Shown in pieces: positions 38,384 to 48,172 of a stretch of DNA of 64,000 nucleotides; positions within the stretch are counted from its first letter, which is position 1, and every line of letters starts with the position of its first letter. The position numbers were made by a program, and so were the translations under genes. This DNA is from Streptomyces graminofaciens (GTDB taxonomy: Bacteria; Actinomycetota; Actinomycetes; Streptomycetales; Streptomycetaceae). The stretch is taken from the NCBI RefSeq assembly GCF_030294945.1, contig NZ_AP018448.1, forward strand, positions 4,092,001 to 4,156,000, read 5' to 3'. The notes under the pieces are model-generated. The model did no database searches. It was not told the origin of the DNA and was given only the letters and a program-made list of their open reading frames with translations.

Positions 38384-40840
38384 ATGGCCCGCCGCAGCAC
38401 GAAGACCCCGCCGCCCGACGACGCGTTCGAGGAGCGGATCCTCGACATCGACGTCGTCGACGAGATGCAGGGCTCCTTCCTGGAGTACGCGTACTCGGTC
38501 ATCTACTCCCGAGCCCTGCCCGACGCTCGCGACGGTCTGAAGCCGGTACACCGCCGGATCGTCTACCAGATGAACGAGATGGGCCTGCGCCCCGACCGCG
38601 GCTATGTGAAGTGCGCGCGCGTCGTCGGCGAGGTCATGGGTAAGTTGCACCCGCACGGAGACTCGTCGATCTACGACGCCCTGGTGCGCCTCGCCCAGCC
38701 GTTCTCCATGCGCCTGCCCCTGGTCGACGGCCACGGCAACTTCGGCTCGCTGGGCAACGACGACCCGCCGGCCGCCATGCGGTACACCGAGTGCCGGATG
38801 GCCGACGCGACGAGCCTGATGACGGAGTCGATCGAGGAGAACACGGTCGACTTCTCCCCGAACTACGACGGCCAGGAGCAGGAGCCGGTGGCGCTGCCCG
38901 CCGCCTTCCCGAACCTGCTGGTCAACGGCTCGTCGGGCATCGCCGTCGGCATGGCGACCAATATGCCGCCGCACAACCTGAGCGAGGTCATCGCGGCCGC
39001 CCGCCACCTCATCAGATATCCGAACGCCGACCTGGACACCCTGATGCGGTACGTCCCGGGCCCCGACCTGCCCACGGGCGGCCGGATCGTCGGCCTCTCC
39101 GGCGTCCGGGACGCCTACGAGACGGGCCGCGGCACGTTCAAGATCCGCGCCACGGTGGCGGTGGAGACGGTCACGGCGCGCCGCAAGGGCCTGGTCGTCA
39201 CAGAACTGCCGTTCACCGTCGGCCCGGAGAAGGTGATCGCCAAGATCAAGGACCTGGTCGGTTCGAAGAAGCTGCAGGGCATCGCCGACGTCAAGGACCT
39301 CACCGACCGCCAGCACGGCCTGCGCCTGGTCATCGAGATCAAGAACGGCTTCGTCCCGGAAGCCGTCCTGGAGCAGCTCTACAAGCTGACGCCGATGGAG
39401 GAGTCCTTCGGCATCAACAACGTGGCGCTGGTCGACGGCCAGCCCCTCACGCTCGGCCTCAAGGAGCTGCTCGAGGTCTACCTCGACCACCGCTTCGACG
39501 TCGTACGCCGCCGCTCGGAGTTCCGCCGCGGCAAGCGGCGGGACCGTCTGCACCTGGTCGAGGGCCTGCTCACGGCGCTGGTGGACATCGACGAGGTCAT
39601 CCGGCTGATCCGCTCCAGCGAGAACTCCGCGCAGGCCAAGGAGCGCCTGATGGAGCGCTTCTCCCTGTCGGACATCCAGACGCAGTACATCCTGGACACC
39701 CCGCTGCGCCGCCTCACCAAGTACGACCGTATCGAGCTGGAGTCGGAGAAGGACAGGCTCAACGCGGAGATCGCGGAGCTGACCCGCATCCTGGAGTCGG
39801 ACACGGAGCTGCGCAAGCTCGTGTCGGCCGAACTGGCCGCGGTGGCCAAGAAGTTCGGCACGGAGCGTCGTACGGTCCTGCTGGAGGCGGCGGGCACCCA
39901 GACGGCCGCGGTCCCGCTCCAGGTGGCGGACGACCCGTGCCGGGTGCTGCTGTCCTCGACGGGTCTGCTGGCCCGTACGGCGGGCATTGAGCCCTTCGCG
40001 GAGGACGAGGACGGCAAGCGCACCAAGCACGACGTCATCGTCTCCGCGGTGCCGGCGACGGCGCGCGGCGAGGTGGGCGCGGTGACGTCCACGGGCCGCC
40101 TGCTGCGGCTGAACGTGGTCGACCTGCCGCAGCTGCCGGAGACGGCGGCGGCCCCGAACCTGTCGGGCGGCGCCCCGCTCGCCGAGTTCCTCACCCTCGA
40201 GGACGGCGAGACGGTGGTCTGTCTGACGACGCTCGACGAGTCGTCGCCCGGTCTGGCCATCGGCACCGAGCAGGGTGTCGTCAAGCGTGTGGTCCCCGAC
40301 TACCCGTCCAACAAGGAGGAGTTGGAGGTCATCACGCTCAAGGAGGGCGACCGGATCGTCGGCGCGGTCGAGCTGCGCACGGGCGAGGAGGACCTGGTCT
40401 TCATCACGGACGACGCCCAGCTGCTGCGCTACCAGGCCTCACAGGTCCGCCCGCAGGGCCGCCCGGCCGGCGGTATGGCCGGCGTCAAGCTCACCGAGGG
40501 CGCGAAGGTGATCTCCTTCACGGCGATCGACCCGGCCGCGGACGCGGTGGTCTTCACCGTGGCGGGCTCCCGCGGCACGCTGGACGACTCCGTCCAGACC
40601 ACCGCCAAGCTCACCCCCTTCGACCAGTACCCGCGCAAGGGCCGCGCCACGGGCGGCGTCCGCTGCCAGCGGTTCCTGAAGGGCGAGGACTGCCTGTCGT
40701 TCGCCTGGGCCGGTCCCACCCCCGCCCGCGCCGCGCAGAAGACCGGCATGCCGGCGGACCTCCCGGAGATGGACCCGCGCCGCGACGGCTCGGGCGTGTC
40801 CCTGCAGAAGACGGTGTGGTCGGCGGCCGGGCCGGTGTGA
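38384..40840 (+). CDS. parC: DNA topoisomerase IV subunit A
   Basis: The protein has 818 residues. The catalytic Tyr134 lies in [11 protein letters not shown]; the quinolone-pocket helix reads [10 protein letters not shown]. The N-terminal breakage-reunion domain is followed by a beta-pinwheel C-terminal domain ([37 protein letters not shown]). It decatenates chromosomes together with ParE, encoded at 48834-50954. The GyrA-box (QRRGGRG-type) was not seen, supporting ParC rather than GyrA. ATG 38384 follows AAGGAGCC. Confidence 0.93.
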   Translation: MARRSTKTPPPDDAFEERILDIDVVDEMQGSFLEYAYSVIYSRALPDARDGLKPVHRRIVYQMNEMGLRPDRGYVKCARVVGEVMGKLHPHGDSSIYDALVRLAQPFSMRLPLVDGHGNFGSLGNDDPPAAMRYTECRMADATSLMTESIEENTVDFSPNYDGQEQEPVALPAAFPNLLVNGSSGIAVGMATNMPPHNLSEVIAAARHLIRYPNADLDTLMRYVPGPDLPTGGRIVGLSGVRDAYETGRGTFKIRATVAVETVTARRKGLVVTELPFTVGPEKVIAKIKDLVGSKKLQGIADVKDLTDRQHGLRLVIEIKNGFVPEAVLEQLYKLTPMEESFGINNVALVDGQPLTLGLKELLEVYLDHRFDVVRRRSEFRRGKRRDRLHLVEGLLTALVDIDEVIRLIRSSENSAQAKERLMERFSLSDIQTQYILDTPLRRLTKYDRIELESEKDRLNAEIAELTRILESDTELRKLVSAELAAVAKKFGTERRTVLLEAAGTQTAAVPLQVADDPCRVLLSSTGLLARTAGIEPFAEDEDGKRTKHDVIVSAVPATARGEVGAVTSTGRLLRLNVVDLPQLPETAAAPNLSGGAPLAEFLTLEDGETVVCLTTLDESSPGLAIGTEQGVVKRVVPDYPSNKEELEVITLKEGDRIVGAVELRTGEEDLVFITDDAQLLRYQASQVRPQGRPAGGMAGVKLTEGAKVISFTAIDPAADAVVFTVAGSRGTLDDSVQTTAKLTPFDQYPRKGRATGGVRCQRFLKGEDCLSFAWAGPTPARAAQKTGMPADLPEMDPRRDGSGVSLQKTVWSAAGPV

Positions 40841-40898
40841 GTGCGGAGGTCCGCGTAGGGCCTGCCCCGCGGCGCCAGCATGATCCGCCGGTCAGGCC

Positions 40899-42029
40899 CT
40901 AGACCTCGTCGCCGTCCTTCTCCGGTACGTAGCGGAGGACGCCCCACATGCTGTGCTCGTCGGCGTGTGGGGCGTCGTCCTTGCACGCCTCCAGTTCCTT
41001 GGCGAGGGCTGTGGCGTCGATCCCGGCGCCGATGAGGACGAGCTGGGTGAGCCGACGCTCCTCGCCCGCGATCGCCGCCCAGGGCTCGGGATAGAACCGC
41101 AGGAACCGTCCGACGGCGTGCACGGCATAGCGGTTACGGGCGTCGTGCGGCCCGAAGTCGACGTACCCCTTGATGCGGTAGAGCCCGTCGGGCCGGGTGT
41201 CGAGGAACTCCATGAGCCGCTGGGGGTTCATGGGCGTGTCGGAGGTGAACGAGACGCTGTCGTAGGCGGTGTGCAGGTGGCCGAGGTGACCGTCATGGCC
41301 GCCGTGGCCGTGCCCGTCGCCATGGTCGTCGCCGTCGTCGTGGCGGTGCAGGTCGTCGAAGGAGAGCTGCCCGACGCGTTCCTCGCTCGGGCGGCAGTCG
41401 AAGAGGAACTCGGGGTCGATGCGGCCGTAGGTGGCGGGTACGACTGCGGCGCCCTCGCCGAGCGAACGCACGAGTTCGAGAACGCGGTCCCCGTCCTCGG
41501 CCCGGTCGACCTTGTTGACGACGACGAGGTCGGCGATGGCGAGATGCCGGTCGATCTCGGGATGCCGCTGCCGGGTCTCGAGGAACTCGGCGGCGTCGAC
41601 GACCTCGACGAGCCCGCCGTAGACGACCCTGGGGTTCTCGCTGGCGAGCACCATCCGCACGAGTTCCTGCGGCTCGGCGAGCCCGCTGGCCTCGATGACG
41701 ATGACGTCGATCCGCGCCGACGGGTCGGCCAGCCGCTCCAGATAGAGATCCAGCTCGCTGACGTCGACGGCACAGCACAGACACCCGTTGCCGAGCGACA
41801 CGGTGGAGTCCCCGAGCGCCCCGGCCACGGCCATCGCGTCGATCTCGATGGCCCCGAAGTCGTTCACGACGGCACCGATACGGCTGCCGCCGCTGCGGTG
41901 CAGGAGGTGGTTGAGCAGGGTGGTCTTGCCGGAGCCGAGGAACCCGGCGAGGACGACGACCGGGATCTGCTGGGAACCCCGGGAACCGGAACTCGACGTC
42001 TGACTCAACACACGCTCTCTCTCGACCAT
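40899..42029 (-). CDS. CobW/COG0523 family GTPase (metal chaperone type)
   Basis: The protein has about 376 residues. Walker A GFLGSGKTT, the metal-binding GCLCC motif (CxCC), the switch region VNDFGAIEID and NKVD are in place. A His/Asp-rich insertion (HDDGDDHGDGHGHGGHDGH) before the CobW C-terminal domain could store zinc, cobalt or nickel. These proteins deliver metals to enzymes. No Zur-like site was recognised upstream. ATG 42029 is used; a GTG at 42011 is also possible. Confidence 0.92.
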   Translation of the reverse strand: MVERERVLSQTSSSGSRGSQQIPVVVLAGFLGSGKTTLLNHLLHRSGGSRIGAVVNDFGAIEIDAMAVAGALGDSTVSLGNGCLCCAVDVSELDLYLERLADPSARIDVIVIEASGLAEPQELVRMVLASENPRVVYGGLVEVVDAAEFLETRQRHPEIDRHLAIADLVVVNKVDRAEDGDRVLELVRSLGEGAAVVPATYGRIDPEFLFDCRPSEERVGQLSFDDLHRHDDGDDHGDGHGHGGHDGHLGHLHTAYDSVSFTSDTPMNPQRLMEFLDTRPDGLYRIKGYVDFGPHDARNRYAVHAVGRFLRFYPEPWAAIAGEERRLTQLVLIGAGIDATALAKELEACKDDAPHADEHSMWGVLRYVPEKDGDEV

Positions 42030-42299
42030 CGCATCGCCGGAACGCTGCGGCTTTCGTACGACCTTGGAATGCCGCCCCAGGATACGAGTGGGCGGACAGG
42101 CCCCCGAGGGGCCGCTGATCGGCCGCCGACCCGCCTTGAGTCTCTGTGCGCCGTCCCCGGGCAGGTGGCAGGCAACTCCTTGTCGCCGACTTGAGGGTCG
42201 CCGCCGGGCCTCCCGCCCCGACCAGCGGTGTCCGTCCGCACCCACCCGGATCACCCTCCCCGGGCTCCCTGGGCAGTCACCGCGACTCGGTCCCGCCGG

Positions 42300-42740
42300 C
42301 CCACCGCCCCCTGGACACGACTCAGCGACCGCGCCCCCGACGAGACGTCACCGCGTGTCCAGGACAGGGCACTCGGGCTGCTCGTCGACCACGACCTTGC
42401 CGCCTCCACCTTCACGGTCCGCGTCGCCGCGTCGGCCCCCGCCACGCGTACGCCGCCGTCCCGGCCGGACTCGGCGCCTGGAAGGGCCCGCTGCACGGCG
42501 CAGCCGGCGCACTGCCCACCGGCGGCTCCTCGACGTGCTGGACCACGGCAGCGCCGCCCCGGTGGTCGCAGAGGAATCGCGCGCGGGCCGCCGCCGTGTC
42601 CCGGGCTTGGCCACTGCCAGCGGTGGCACGCACGGCGGGCTGGATCGTCCACACCCTGGAGGAGTACGGGGAGCGCCCGCGGCGGAGGCGCCCGAGCGGG
42701 GCGTACGTGCGGACGCGACCGCCCCAGCCGCCGTTCGGCC
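42300..42740 (+). pseudogene. Decayed citrate synthase (C-terminal part, several frameshifts)
   Basis: Three + strand frames in succession spell citrate synthase: DRALGLLVDHDLAASTFTVR near 42363, then in a second frame HAYAAVPAGLGAWKGPLHGA, then in a third AHRRLLDVLDHGSAAPVVAE followed by RRVPGL, then a switch to LPAVARTAGWIVHTLEEYGE. GPLHGA, VPGL and the terminal W-HxxE pattern are family hallmarks. Two frameshifts and an internal deletion after VPGL prevent function, and the N-terminal half is missing. It lies beside an iron-regulated gene and a CitA/CitB-type system. Confidence 0.82.
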
Positions 42741-42787
42741 CGGCTCTCACACCCGTTCGGCCCGGCAGGCAGTCACCCGCGCGTAAG

Positions 42788-42806
42788 TCAGGTTAGGCTC
42801 ACCTCT
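42788..42806 (+). promoter_or_regulatory. Iron box overlapping the -10 of a leaderless gene
   Basis: TCAGGTTAGGCTCACCTCT matches 15 of 19 iron-box positions. TAGGCT (42794-42799) within it suits a -10 hexamer, which would place transcription start at or beside the GTG at 42807. Iron-loaded DmdR would then block the promoter directly. Confidence 0.7.
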
Positions 42807-43745
42807 GTGAGTACGTGCACATCCGCGTCCCGGCACTTCGCCGAGCCTCTCGCCGGGACCGCCCCCACGGCGCGGACATGGCTGCTGCTGGAACAGCCGG
42901 GTCCCTGGGGTGTCAGGGCGCTCACTTCGAGCCACCTGGACCCCGTGCTCGGCCGCGCCCTGGAAGCCGCCGCTGAGGGCACCGGCGTACGCGTGGCGCT
43001 CATCCGCCGTCCGGGCCGCCACGCGGACTGCCGCGATGTCCGCGAGCGTCAGGTGTACGTCGCCCACACCGTTCCGGGGAACGCATGGCTGCGCGAAGCC
43101 ACGACGACCGACCCCGGAACCCTGCTGGACCTCGACTTCACCGCGCTCGGCATGGGCGACCACCGCACCTTCGACGCGGTGCTGGGGGGCCGACCCCACA
43201 TCGGCGACCCGCTCGCGTTCATCTGCACCAACGGCAAGCGCGACCGCTGCTGCGCCCTGCTCGGCAGGCCGCTCGCCGCCGAACTGAGCGCTTCCGGGGT
43301 GAGGGGAACCTGGGAGGTCACCCACCTGGGCGGCCACCGCTTCTCCCCCACCCTGCTCGTACTGCCGTTCGGCTACGTGTACGGCCGCGCCGAGGCCCAA
43401 CACGTCAAGGAGGTCCTCCGGGGCGTACGGGAGGGCCGGATCGTCACCGAGGGTTGCCGTGGCGCCTCCGCCTGGGAGCGGCCCGGACAGGCCGCCGAAC
43501 TCGCGGTGCGCGCGGCGACCGGTGAGGAGGCCTCGGACGCGCTCGCCGTGATCCGGACGGAGGGAGCGGCTCCGCACTGGGACGTGACCGTCGCCCACGC
43601 CGACGGCCGCCGCTGGAGCGTCGCGGTCGCCCAGGGCGCCTCCCTGCCGCCCCGCCAGGAGAGCTGCGGCTCGGCGCTGGGCTCCCCGGCCCGGATGGAC
43701 GTGGTGGCCGTAAGGGAGCTGTTCCCGGCGGTGCTCGCGGGCTGA
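42807..43745 (+). CDS. Sucrase/ferredoxin-like family protein, iron-regulated
   Basis: The protein has 312 residues. The core FICTNGKRDRCCALLGRPLAAEL and the following THLGGHRFSPTLLVLPFGYVYG are the thioredoxin-like [2Fe-2S] ferredoxin fold of the sucraseferredoxin-like family. Cysteines near 147, 155 and 156 plus the HxxGHRF histidines could hold the cluster. These proteins occur with siderophore systems and may donate electrons for iron release. No ribosome site precedes the GTG, and the promoter ends right at it, so the mRNA is probably leaderless and repressed by iron. Confidence 0.87.
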   Translation: MSTCTSASRHFAEPLAGTAPTARTWLLLEQPGPWGVRALTSSHLDPVLGRALEAAAEGTGVRVALIRRPGRHADCRDVRERQVYVAHTVPGNAWLREATTTDPGTLLDLDFTALGMGDHRTFDAVLGGRPHIGDPLAFICTNGKRDRCCALLGRPLAAELSASGVRGTWEVTHLGGHRFSPTLLVLPFGYVYGRAEAQHVKEVLRGVREGRIVTEGCRGASAWERPGQAAELAVRAATGEEASDALAVIRTEGAAPHWDVTVAHADGRRWSVAVAQGASLPPRQESCGSALGSPARMDVVAVRELFPAVLAG

Positions 43746-43767
43746 CCGACTCGCGGACCGACCGAAC

Positions 43768-43856
43768 GGTCGCGCCCTCTCGTGACCGGCGGACCCCCCT
43801 CGTCGCGGTCGCACCCTCTCGTGACCGGCGGACCCCCCTCGTCGCGCTCGCACCAC
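43768..43856. repeat. Tandem 39-bp repeat (two full copies plus a partial)
   Basis: Units at 43768-43806 and 43807-43845 differ by one base (GGTCGCGCCC against GGTCGCACCC), and a third partial copy begins at 43846. It lies between the iron-regulated gene and the sensor kinase gene. The 39-bp period could encode 13-residue repeats on the minus strand, but no gene is apparent there. Confidence 0.85.
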
Positions 43857-43983
43857 TCAGCACGGTCACCGTCCCCTCGCACCGGCCAGGCTCCTCTTCT
43901 GTCGACGCCGGGACGCAAACACCTCTCGCCTGAGATCCACGCCACACCCCTCTACGACCGACCCCATCCGGCCACGTACCGTC

Positions 43984-45780
43984 ATGGGTATGAGCCCCAC
44001 TCCCCCCGCACGCCGCCTGCGTCTAGGTCTGCCGCGGCGGGTGTTCTCGCAGGTGCTGCTGATGCAGGTGGCGATCGCCGCCGGCGTCGCCGTGCTCGCG
44101 ACCGGGCTGTTCCTCGCGCCGCTCAGCGAACAGCTGGACGACCAGGCGATGCGCCGCGCCCTCGCGATCGCGCAGACCACGGCGGCCCAGCCGCAGCTCG
44201 CCGAGGATCTCGTGTCGAGCGAGCCGTCCGCCGACGGGCCCGTGCAGGCCGAGGCCGAGCGGATCCGCAAGGCCAGCGGAGCCGAGTACGTCGTCGTGAT
44301 GGGCACGACGGGAATCCGCTGGTCGCACACCGACCCGGCGGAGATCGGCAGGAAGGTCTCGACCGACCCCAGGCGGGCCCTGGCCGGGGACGAGATCATG
44401 GAGATCGACTCGGGCACCCTCGGGCGCTCCGCCCGTGGCAAGGTGCCGCTGCGCGACGCGGACGGGAAGATCGTCGGCGCGGTCTCGGTCGGTATCGAGT
44501 ACGACAGTGTGCGCGCCCGGCTGATCCACGCGATCCCGGGGCTCCTCGCCTACGCCGGCGGGGCCATGGCAGTCGGTGCGCTGGCCGCCTATCTGATCTC
44601 CCGCCGGGTCCACCGTCAGACCCGTGACCTGGCCTTCTCCGATATCTCGGGGCTGCTGGCGGAGCGCGAGGCGATGCTGCACGGCATCCGGGAAGGCGTG
44701 GTCGCGCTGGACCGCGCGGGGCGCGTACGCCTCCTCAACGACGAGGCGCAGCGACTGCTCGGCATCGGCGACGAGGTGGTCGGCCGCTCGCTGGACGACG
44801 CGCTCGGACCCGGCCGTACGACCGATGTGCTGACCGGCCGCGTCACGGGCACCGATCTGCTCACCGTGCGCGGCCAGCGCGTGCTGATCGCCAACCGCAT
44901 GCCCACCGACGACGGGGGCGCCGTCGCCACCCTGCGCGACCGCACCGAACTGGATCAGCTGGGCCGCGAACTCGACTCGACGCGCGGCCTGATCGACGCC
45001 CTGCGCGCCCAGGACCACGAGCACGCCAACCGGATGCACACGCTCCTGGGTCTGCTCGATCTGGAGATGTACGACGAGGCCATGGAGTTCGTCGGCGAGG
45101 TGGTCGGCGACCACAGGGCGACCGCCGAGCAGGTCACCGAGAAGATCCACGATCCGCTCCTCGCCGCACTGCTGGTCGGCAAGGCGGCCGTCGCAGCCGA
45201 GCGCGGAGTGGCCCTGTCGATCGCCCACGGGACGCTGCTACCCGACCGCGTGGTCGACCCGCGTGGGCTGGTCACCGTCGTCGGCAACCTCGTCGACAAC
45301 GCGCTCGACGCCGTCGCGGGCACACCGCACGCGCGCGTGGAGGTCGAATTGCGCGCCGAAGGACGTGCGGCGACGCTCCGCGTCCGCGACACCGGCCCCG
45401 GAGTCCCGGCCGACCAGCGGGAGTTGATCTTCACGGAGGGCTGGTCCACGAAGACACCGCCCGCCCACCGCGAGCGCGGCATCGGGCTCTCCCTGGTGCG
45501 CCGCCTCGCCGAACGTCAGGGAGGCAGCGCCCGGGTCGCGGAGGCGGAGGGCGGGGGCGCGGAGTTCACCGTCGTACTCCCGGAGGCCCTGACGGAGCCG
45601 GGTCTGGTGACACAAACGTCGACGCAAACGCCTACGTCCAGGGCGCCCGGGAACGGACCGAGTCCGGATACGGCCGAGGAACCCGAAGCCACAGCCAGAG
45701 CCACAACCACACCCGAGGCCCCAATCCCAGCCCCGGCCCCAGCCCCAGCCGCCACCTTCGCCGAAAAGGAGTCGCGATGA
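43984..45780 (+). CDS. CitA/DcuS-type sensor histidine kinase
   Basis: The protein has 598 residues. One N-terminal transmembrane helix (about 25-45), an extracellular PDC/CitAP-type domain (about 46-175), a second helix (about 178-202), a cytoplasmic PAS domain (about 215-320) and a SpoOB-type DHp with the acceptor histidine in DHEHANRMHTLLGLL (His345 or His347) are followed by HATPase motifs (NLVDNALDAV, GIGLSLVRRLAERQGG). A Pro/Ala/Thr-rich tail of about 60 residues is unusual. It senses an extracellular carboxylate such as citrate. An ATG six bases later is an alternative start. It overlaps the regulator gene by 4 bp. Confidence 0.9.
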   Translation: MGMSPTPPARRLRLGLPRRVFSQVLLMQVAIAAGVAVLATGLFLAPLSEQLDDQAMRRALAIAQTTAAQPQLAEDLVSSEPSADGPVQAEAERIRKASGAEYVVVMGTTGIRWSHTDPAEIGRKVSTDPRRALAGDEIMEIDSGTLGRSARGKVPLRDADGKIVGAVSVGIEYDSVRARLIHAIPGLLAYAGGAMAVGALAAYLISRRVHRQTRDLAFSDISGLLAEREAMLHGIREGVVALDRAGRVRLLNDEAQRLLGIGDEVVGRSLDDALGPGRTTDVLTGRVTGTDLLTVRGQRVLIANRMPTDDGGAVATLRDRTELDQLGRELDSTRGLIDALRAQDHEHANRMHTLLGLLDLEMYDEAMEFVGEVVGDHRATAEQVTEKIHDPLLAALLVGKAAVAAERGVALSIAHGTLLPDRVVDPRGLVTVVGNLVDNALDAVAGTPHARVEVELRAEGRAATLRVRDTGPGVPADQRELIFTEGWSTKTPPAHRERGIGLSLVRRLAERQGGSARVAEAEGGGAEFTVVLPEALTEPGLVTQTSTQTPTSRAPGNGPSPDTAEEPEATARATTTPEAPIPAPAPAPAATFAEKESR

Positions 45781-46457
45781 TCGAGGTCCTGGTCGTGGAC
45801 GACGATGTCCGCGTAGCCCGGGTCAACGCCGCCTACGTGGGAAAGGTGGCGGGCTTCCACGTGGCGGGCGAGGCGCACAGCGCGGCCGAGGCGCTGAGCC
45901 GGCTGGAGTCACTGGTCCAGGTGGACCTGGTCCTCCTGGACCACTACCTGCCGGACGGCACAGGTCTCGCGGTGGTCCAGGAGATGCGCAGACGTGGCCA
46001 CCAGACCGACGTGATCATGGTGACGGCGGCCCGAGACGTCTCGACGGTCCAGGCGGCGATGCGGCAGGGCGCGCTCCAGTACCTGGTCAAGCCGTTCGCG
46101 TTCGCCGGGCTGCGCGCGAAGCTCGAGGCGTACGCCGAGCTGCGCCGGACGCTGGACGGCGGCGGCGAGGCCGAACAGGCCGAGGTGGACCGGATCTTCG
46201 GCGCGCTCTCGGCGGGCGGCGAGCCGGACCTGCCCAAGGGCCACTCCGCCACCACCACCGAAGTGGTGCGCCGCGCCCTGATGACCGCCGAGGGCCCGCT
46301 GTCCGCCCAGGAGATCGCCGACCGGACGGGCCTGAGCCGCCAGACCGCCCAGCGCTATCTGAAGCTCCTGGAGCGCACGGGGCGGGCCCGGCTGACCCTG
46401 AAATACGGCGACGCCGGACGCCCGGAGCACCGCTACGAGTGGGCCACACGCGCCTGA
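45777..46457 (+). CDS. CitB/DcuR-type response regulator
   Basis: The protein has 226 residues. The receiver has acidic residues 8-10, Asp55 (LLDHYLPD) and Lys in YLVKPFAF. The C-terminal DNA-binding domain (SAQEIADRTGLSRQTAQRYLKLLERTG) is the winged-helix type of CitB. It pairs with the kinase just upstream (ATGA overlap). Likely targets are carboxylate uptake genes; the acetate-type symporter lies next door on the opposite strand. Confidence 0.93.
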   Translation: MIEVLVVDDDVRVARVNAAYVGKVAGFHVAGEAHSAAEALSRLESLVQVDLVLLDHYLPDGTGLAVVQEMRRRGHQTDVIMVTAARDVSTVQAAMRQGALQYLVKPFAFAGLRAKLEAYAELRRTLDGGGEAEQAEVDRIFGALSAGGEPDLPKGHSATTTEVVRRALMTAEGPLSAQEIADRTGLSRQTAQRYLKLLERTGRARLTLKYGDAGRPEHRYEWATRA

Positions 46458-46579
46458 GACCGATGTGTCCCGGCCCTTGGGCAACCTCTGAGGAGAGGAA
46501 GCCCCAGGAAGCCCGGAAAGCCCCAGAAGCCGCTTAAGGCGCTTGAAGGTGAAGGCGCATGAAGGCGCCGACAGAGCCG

Positions 46580-48172
46580 TCACACCGCCCCCGCGCCCGT
46601 AAGCGACCGCACCTCCGTCTCCGCGTGCTTCCCCTCGTCCGGCGGCTCGGCGGAGGTCACCGTGCCGAGCCAGCCCGCGAGGAAGCCCAGGGGGATCGAG
46701 ACCAGGCCGGGGTTCTGCAGCGGGAAGAACTGGAAGTCGACGCCGGGGAAGAGCGAGTCCGGGCTGCCCGACACGACCGGCGACAGCAGCACGAGAACCA
46801 CCGCCGGGACCAGGCCGCCGTACACGGACCAGACCGCGCCACGGGTCGTGAAGCCGCGCCAGAACAGGGAGTACAGCAGCACGGGCAGATTGGCCGAGGC
46901 CGCGACCGCGAAGGCGAGGCCGACGAGGAAGGCCACGTTGAGGTCCTTGGCGAGCAGGCCGAGGCCGATCGCGACCACGCCGATGCCGACGGCGGCAGCG
47001 CGCGCCACGGCGACCTCGCTGTACGGCTTGGCGCGTCGGCGCCGCAGCGAGGCGTACAGGTCGTGGGCCACGGACGCTGACGAGGCGAGGGTGATCCCGG
47101 CGACGACCGCGAGGATCGTGGCGAAGGCGATGGCGGCGACGATCGCGAACAGAACCGTTCCGCCAGTGGAGCCCGCGCCGCCGCCCAGATCGAGTGCCAG
47201 CAGCGGCACCGCGGTGTTCCCGGCCGCGTTCGAACCACGTACGGCGTCCGGGCCGACGATCGCGGCCGCGCCGAAGCCCAGCACGATCGTCATCAGGTAG
47301 AAGCCCCCGATGAGGCCGATCGACCAGACCACCGAGCGGCGTGCGGCCCGCGCGGTGGGCACCGTGTAGAAGCGCGACAGGATGTGCGGCAGCCCGGCCG
47401 TGCCCAGCACCAGGGCGAGACCGAGGCTGATGAAGTCGAGGCGCGCGGCCCAGTCACCGCCGTACTTCAGTCCGGGTGCGAGGAACGCGTCCCCGTGTCC
47501 GCTGCGCGCGGCCGCCGTCCGCAACAGCTGGTCGAAGTCGCCGTGGAAGCGCACCAGGACGAGCACGGTCAGCGCGATCGCCCCGCCCATCAGCAGGACC
47601 GCCTTCACGATCTGGATCCACGTGGTGGCCCGCATCCCTCCCAACGACACATAGACGACCATGAGCGCGCCGACGCCGATGACCGTCCAGGCCTGCGCCG
47701 CCCCGCTCGTACCCCCCAGCAGCAGCGCGACGAGGGTGCCCGCTCCCACCATCTGCGCCACCAGATACAGAACGGACACGGTCACCGAGGAAGTTCCCGC
47801 CGCGATCCGCACCGGCCGCTCGCTCATCCGCGCCGCGACCACGTCGGCGAGCGTGAACCGGCCGCAGTTGCGTACCAGTTCGGCCACCAGGAAGAGAACC
47901 ACGAGCCAGGCGACGAGAAAGCCCACCGAGTACAGCAGCCCGTCGTACCCGAAGAGGGCGATGAGCCCGGAGATACCGAGGAACGAGGCCGCCGACATGT
48001 AGTCGCCCGCGATGGCAAAACCATTCTCCATCGGCGAGAACAGCCGCCCACCGGCGTAGAACTCCTCCGCGGAGCCATGTCGGTTGCGGCTCACCCAGGT
48101 CGTGATCCCCAGTGTGACCGCGACGAACGCGCTGAACAGCAGCAGCGCCAGGGTCTGCTGATCGGCCGTCAC
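46580..48172 (-). CDS. actP: Sodium:solute symporter, ActP-like (acetate/monocarboxylate)
   Basis: The protein has 530 residues and about 13 hydrophobic helices. SSS-family signatures include EEFYAGGRLFSPMENGFAIAGDYMSAASFLG and GLPHILSRFYTVP. It is the cation/acetate symporter type. It overlaps the DUF485 gene by 4 bp, the usual yjcH-actP order. The adjacent CitA/CitB-type system could control it, though the genes are convergent. Confidence 0.92.
   Translation of the reverse strand: MTADQQTLALLLFSAFVAVTLGITTWVSRNRHGSAEEFYAGGRLFSPMENGFAIAGDYMSAASFLGISGLIALFGYDGLLYSVGFLVAWLVVLFLVAELVRNCGRFTLADVVAARMSERPVRIAAGTSSVTVSVLYLVAQMVGAGTLVALLLGGTSGAAQAWTVIGVGALMVVYVSLGGMRATTWIQIVKAVLLMGGAIALTVLVLVRFHGDFDQLLRTAAARSGHGDAFLAPGLKYGGDWAARLDFISLGLALVLGTAGLPHILSRFYTVPTARAARRSVVWSIGLIGGFYLMTIVLGFGAAAIVGPDAVRGSNAAGNTAVPLLALDLGGGAGSTGGTVLFAIVAAIAFATILAVVAGITLASSASVAHDLYASLRRRRAKPYSEVAVARAAAVGIGVVAIGLGLLAKDLNVAFLVGLAFAVAASANLPVLLYSLFWRGFTTRGAVWSVYGGLVPAVVLVLLSPVVSGSPDSLFPGVDFQFFPLQNPGLVSIPLGFLAGWLGTVTSAEPPDEGKHAETEVRSLTGAGAV

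Noticed and set aside
42228..42806. A long N-terminal extension of the ferredoxin-like gene into the upstream region
   Set aside because: That region holds the frameshifted citrate synthase relic and the iron box; a start at GTG 42807 fits the promoter and the family length.
43768..43856. A CRISPR-like repeat array
   Set aside because: Only two full copies are present, with no spacers between them and no cas genes nearby; it is a simple tandem repeat.
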